Assembly (NCBI GenBank): GCA_039707655.1
Contig: CM077672.1
Location: forward strand, 354,932,031 to 354,996,030
Direction of reading: 5' to 3'
DNA length: 64,000 nucleotides
Source of the DNA: Elymus sibiricus
Taxonomy: Eukaryota; Streptophyta; Magnoliopsida; Poales; Poaceae
A program made the translations under genes and the position numbers. The notes below the pieces were generated by a model. It did no database searches. It was not told where the DNA came from and worked only from the letters and a program-made list of their open reading frames with translations. The first letter of the stretch is position 1; each line of letters starts with the position of its first letter. Positions 60,779 through 64,000 of this stretch are shown one piece after another.

Positions 60779-61715
60779 TGATACGTCTCCAATGTATTTA
60801 TAATTTATGAAGTATTCATGTCATGTTTACGATGATACATGGTTCTGGTGCCCTTTTATATTATTTTTATGGACTAACATATTAACCTAGTGCCCAGTAC
60901 TAGTTGCTATTTTCTGCATGTTTTTGGTTTTCCAAAAAATCCATACCAAATGAAGTCCAAACGCGATAAAAATTTACGGTGATTTTTTATGAAAGGAAAG
61001 AGACCCACGAAGCTTCAGAAGGGAGCCAGAAGGTGTCCAGTGGGGCCACAAGCTCATCTGGCGCCCCCCTAGGGCACGCCACCTGAGCTTCTGGGACCCT
61101 GTGGTGACAATGGGGTATTCTATTGAGTCACTTGATATATTGAGTCACTTGATGTATGTTTTGGTAATCAACTTGCAGATTCCCGTGGTGACATTGGGGT
61201 AATCTAGGCATAGAGGTTGATACACGTTTTCATCCTACTTTCTCCGAAAGGAACTTTGGAGTGATTCTTTGTCGCACTTTGAGGGATTATTATATGATTC
61301 AATTATGTTAGCACTATTGAGTGATTGCACTAGTGAAAGTATGAACTCTAGGCCTTGTTTCTAAGCATTGATATACCGTTTTGTTTGTTGTTTGCTACTT
61401 GTTACCTTGCTGTTTTTAATTGTTCAGATTATAAAAACCTATTTCTATCATCCATATTGCACTTGTATCACCATCTCTTCACCGAACTAGTGCACCTATA
61501 CAATTGACAACTGTATTGGGTGTGTTGGGGACACAAGATATTTTTTGTATTTGATTGCAGGGTTGTTTGAGAGAGACTATCTTCATTCTACACCTCCCAC
61601 GGATTGATAAATCTTAGGTCATCCACTTGAGGGAAATTTGTTGTTATCCTATAAAACTCTGCGCTTGGAGGCCAAACGGAGTCTACAAGAATAAAGTTGC
61701 GTAGTAGACATCAAG
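60779..61715 (+). repeat. 5' LTR (right border approximate)
   Basis: Starts TGATACGTCTCC directly after the LINE fragment. The last bases before the primer binding site are AGACATCAAGCTATTTC, so the exact CA end may be at 61,713 or slightly to the right. Confidence 0.6.
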
Positions 61716-61837
61716 CTATTTCTGGCACCGTTGTCGGGGAGGTGAGTGCTTGAAGGTATATCTTTGGATCTTGCAATTGAATCTTTTAGTTTCTTGTTTA
61801 TTCATTAGCTCAGTTTATAAAAGAAAACTATAAAAAA

Positions 61838-62212
61838 ATGGAAGTGAAGTTGCATAAAATTCTTCATCTATATGATGTCTTTCTTGAAAATATGGATTCC
61901 GATAATTGTGATGAAGTGGTAAAAGAAGAATTGAACAAAATGTTTAATGTGAGTTCCTTGAAAGATATGAATGATTGCAATGTTGTTAGTATGCTTTCTA
62001 TGAATATCCATGATGCTAATGATATGCAAAGCCATAAGCTTGGGGATGCTATGTTTGATAAAGATAATCTTTTTAGTGCCCATACTTTTGATGAGCAAAT
62101 TTATCATGATGATAGCATGCCTCCTATTTATGATGATTACAATAATGAAAGTGGGTTTGGAAGAGTGTCAACTCTAGGTAATAATGGGAAACGCTTCCTA
62201 ATAGTAGTCTGA
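61838..62212 (+). pseudogene. Internal ORF fragment of the LTR element
   Basis: 124 codons with a Met start near the leader, rich in Asp, Asn, Met and Tyr (MPPIYDDYNNESGFGRVS). The same kind of reading returns at 63,590-64,000 (SGFGEVMTL, YYDDTYDIKNNDNHETCHHD), so the insert 62199-63570 split one open stretch. It is not a host gene; no function is known to me. Confidence 0.65.
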
Positions 62213-63570
62213 TGCGAAGCAATCGCCAGACCACCTGTGATCCGTCGATGCCTGGTCAATCCCACGGTTAAGGCCTAGGTGTCGCTACCCTCGCAAAAAA
62301 ATGGTGCTAACCACCGTATTGACGCAGCCACACAGGCCCTAATCCCTCTCCTATTAAATCTCTCCCCTAACCTCCATTCCTTTCTCTCTCTGCTTCTGCC
62401 GCACCTCTCTTCAATCTCCTCGTCAACAACGCCGCCCCTGCCCTCTCCGATGGCGCAGCCTAGGTTACATCTCCTGCACACTGTGCTCCCTTTCCACCTC
62501 GCCGCTGAAGACACAATCCACCGCCGATGATGCAACCCACCATGCCACCGGCCAGATCCAATCCTCTGCAATCCCAAGTGACCTGGGTGGTGCATCATCC
62601 AAACAAGTTTGGTTACATCCAAACAAGTTTGGTTGAGATCAAAGCAAATTATCTCGCTGGTGGAAGCAAAGTTTTGGTGCATTGAAAATAAAATAAAATG
62701 TTACATGGGATGCATTTTTCACCGAAGCAAATTCGCTCTGTACTAGAAGCAAAAATAATGTCTAGAAAAAATCATTGAATAAAGTACCTCAAAAGAAGCT
62801 AGTATGAAAATAGAAGAGTTGAGATGAAAATAATGCTTCCGTCGAGATGCTTCCATTGCATAGAAATAATGCTTCCGTCGATACAAAAAATATTTCTATC
62901 ATACGATCAAAAAAATATGGAACCATCCCACCATAAAAGGATGCTTCTATAGATAAAGAATAATGCTTCCATGCCACCTTTGTATGTTGGCCTGCCCAAA
63001 AATGCATCTTTAGTAATAATTATTTTCTACTCCCTTCGTCCCAAAATAAGTGACTCAACTTTGTACTAACTTTGCACTAAAGTTAGTGCAAAGTTGAGTC
63101 ACTTATTTTGGGACGGAGGGAGTAGTATTTTGTTTTCGATGAAAGCATATCACAACTTACCAGAAAAGAAAATCTGAAAATAATGATACTTAGCGTAATT
63201 TATGGACAAGCAATTTCAACTAGTGGCCAAGTAGTGCCACTCTACCACGATGATGCATGCACGAATCACACACTTCAAACAACTCCAATCACATGGCAGA
63301 GAACCAGTCCGATGCAGCTGTTACTTACTTTTTTTTTGAATTAGCTGTTACGTACTAGTACTAGGAAGTTGTCAAGGAAGCAAAGGGCCGACGTCAGCGA
63401 AGGTGGCGGATGTGTTTAGCGGAAGCTGTTACAGGAACCAACCAATTGACGAACCAATCTAACAAATCATGTGTGGGCCATACTAGTAGATTGGACGGCT
63501 ACTATGCTTCTAATCCAATGGTTCCGGACTAGTCTAACGGGAGGCAAGGGATCAGTAGTCTGATCCCTAG
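62199..63570. mobile_element. 1.37-kb insert inside the LTR element, class uncertain
   Basis: Bordered by CGCTTCC (62192-62198 and 63571-63577); on both sides the retrotransposon sequence continues. Near its ends AGTAGTCTGAT occurs in direct orientation (about 62,203 and 63,554), and the right one forms the palindrome GGGATCAGTAGTCTGATCCC. Terminal inverted repeats are not clear. The inside has many GCTTCC words and a Stowaway MITE. Confidence 0.5.
63030..63122. mobile_element. Stowaway MITE, 93 bp
   Basis: Ends CTCCCTTCGTCCC / GGGACGGAGGGAG with TA on both sides; near-perfect palindrome centred on AACTTTGCACTAAAGTT. It is nested in the insert 62199-63570. Confidence 0.95.
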
Positions 63571-64000
63571 CGCTTCCCGGTAATAATTATCTCACTATTT
63601 TGGAGGGTGTTGAATCTTATTGTAATGATAAAAGTGGATTTGGAGAGGTCATGACTTTATTTAATGTTGAATCCACTACTTTGGAAGATATGTCAATTCA
63701 TTATTATGAGTACAAAGTTGCTACCTATGATGATTATTATGATGACACTTATGATATAAAGAATAATGATAACCATGAAACTTGTCATCATGATTTTTAT
63801 ACTCAAATTGATTATGTAAATCAAGTTTCATATGACAGTTATTTCATTGAATTTGCTCCCACAATTATGAATGAGAAGAAATTTGCTTATGTGGAGAGTA
63901 ATAAATTTTCTATGCTTGTGAATCATGAAAATAATGCTTTATGTGATAGTTATATTGTTGCATTTGTTCAAGATGCTACTGAAAATTATTATGAGAGAGG

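Larger units (their letters stand above)
60779..64000 (+). mobile_element. LTR retrotransposon, 5' part, runs off the window
   Basis: The LTR begins TGATACGTCTCCAATG at 60779 and ends shortly before 61,723, where a primer binding site TGGCACCGTTGTCGGGGA lies (61723-61740; close to the tRNA-Asp type). The internal region has AT-rich open frames rich in Asp, Asn and Tyr. No gag-pol domain is in the window, so the superfamily is open. It is interrupted by an insert at 62199-63570. Confidence 0.8.

Noticed and set aside
61838..62212. Small host gene of 124 codons
   Set aside because: It lies just after the primer binding site of an LTR element and its style continues beyond the nested insert, so it belongs to the element.

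Overview
The window looks like a stretch of a large grass genome, most likely Triticeae (wheat, barley or Aegilops). It has few genes, spliced plant-type coding regions, several Stowaway MITEs with the CTCCCTCCGTCCC-type end and TA target sites, a Tourist-type MITE, MULE, hAT, copia, LINE and LTR elements, and nested insertions with readable target-site duplications. There are no prokaryotic features.

Layout. (1) 1 to about 13,450: most of a decayed Mutator-like element (left end outside the window). It carries a FAR1/FHY3-type MULE transposase on the + strand (1419-5038) and, converging on it, a Ulp1-like C48 cysteine protease gene on the - strand (11749-5460). Both are broken. Non-coding DNA in this element is full of the word GTGCAAC(T). 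(2) 13,450-15,000: GC-rich DNA, a snRNA-type promoter (USE + TATA at Pol III spacing) with a possible short RNA unit split by a small hAT-like insert, and one orphan exon. (3) 15,656-17,327: an intact three-exon NAC transcription factor gene (- strand, 383 aa, FEZ-like) with a TATA box. (4) 18,371-18,944: a hAT element with an 8-bp target duplication. (5) 20,081-27,835: an intact three-exon gene (- strand, 1736 aa) for a NO VEIN/sacsin-like GHKL ATPase protein (gene A). (6) 28,020-40,860: an intergenic module present in three copies, interrupted by a 3.4-kb MULE full of the word CATGGCAA, two non-LTR elements and MITEs. (7) 41,449-59,881: a second copy of the GHKL gene (gene B, - strand), now a pseudogene. 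It has a 2-nt deletion, a 161-bp hAT MITE, a 5.1-kb copia element with ~113-bp LTRs inside exon 3, and a 6.7-kb LINE inside intron 1. (8) 59,882-64,000: a possible Helitron end, a LINE-like fragment, and an LTR retrotransposon that runs off the window and holds a 1.37-kb insert.

Only the NAC gene and GHKL gene A look like functional host genes. The rest is mobile DNA or its debris, and the record is clear enough to order many insertions: gene and module duplication first, then MULE, LINE, copia and MITE insertions. Coordinates of spliced genes were read by hand from splice consensus, and frame sums were checked where stated.
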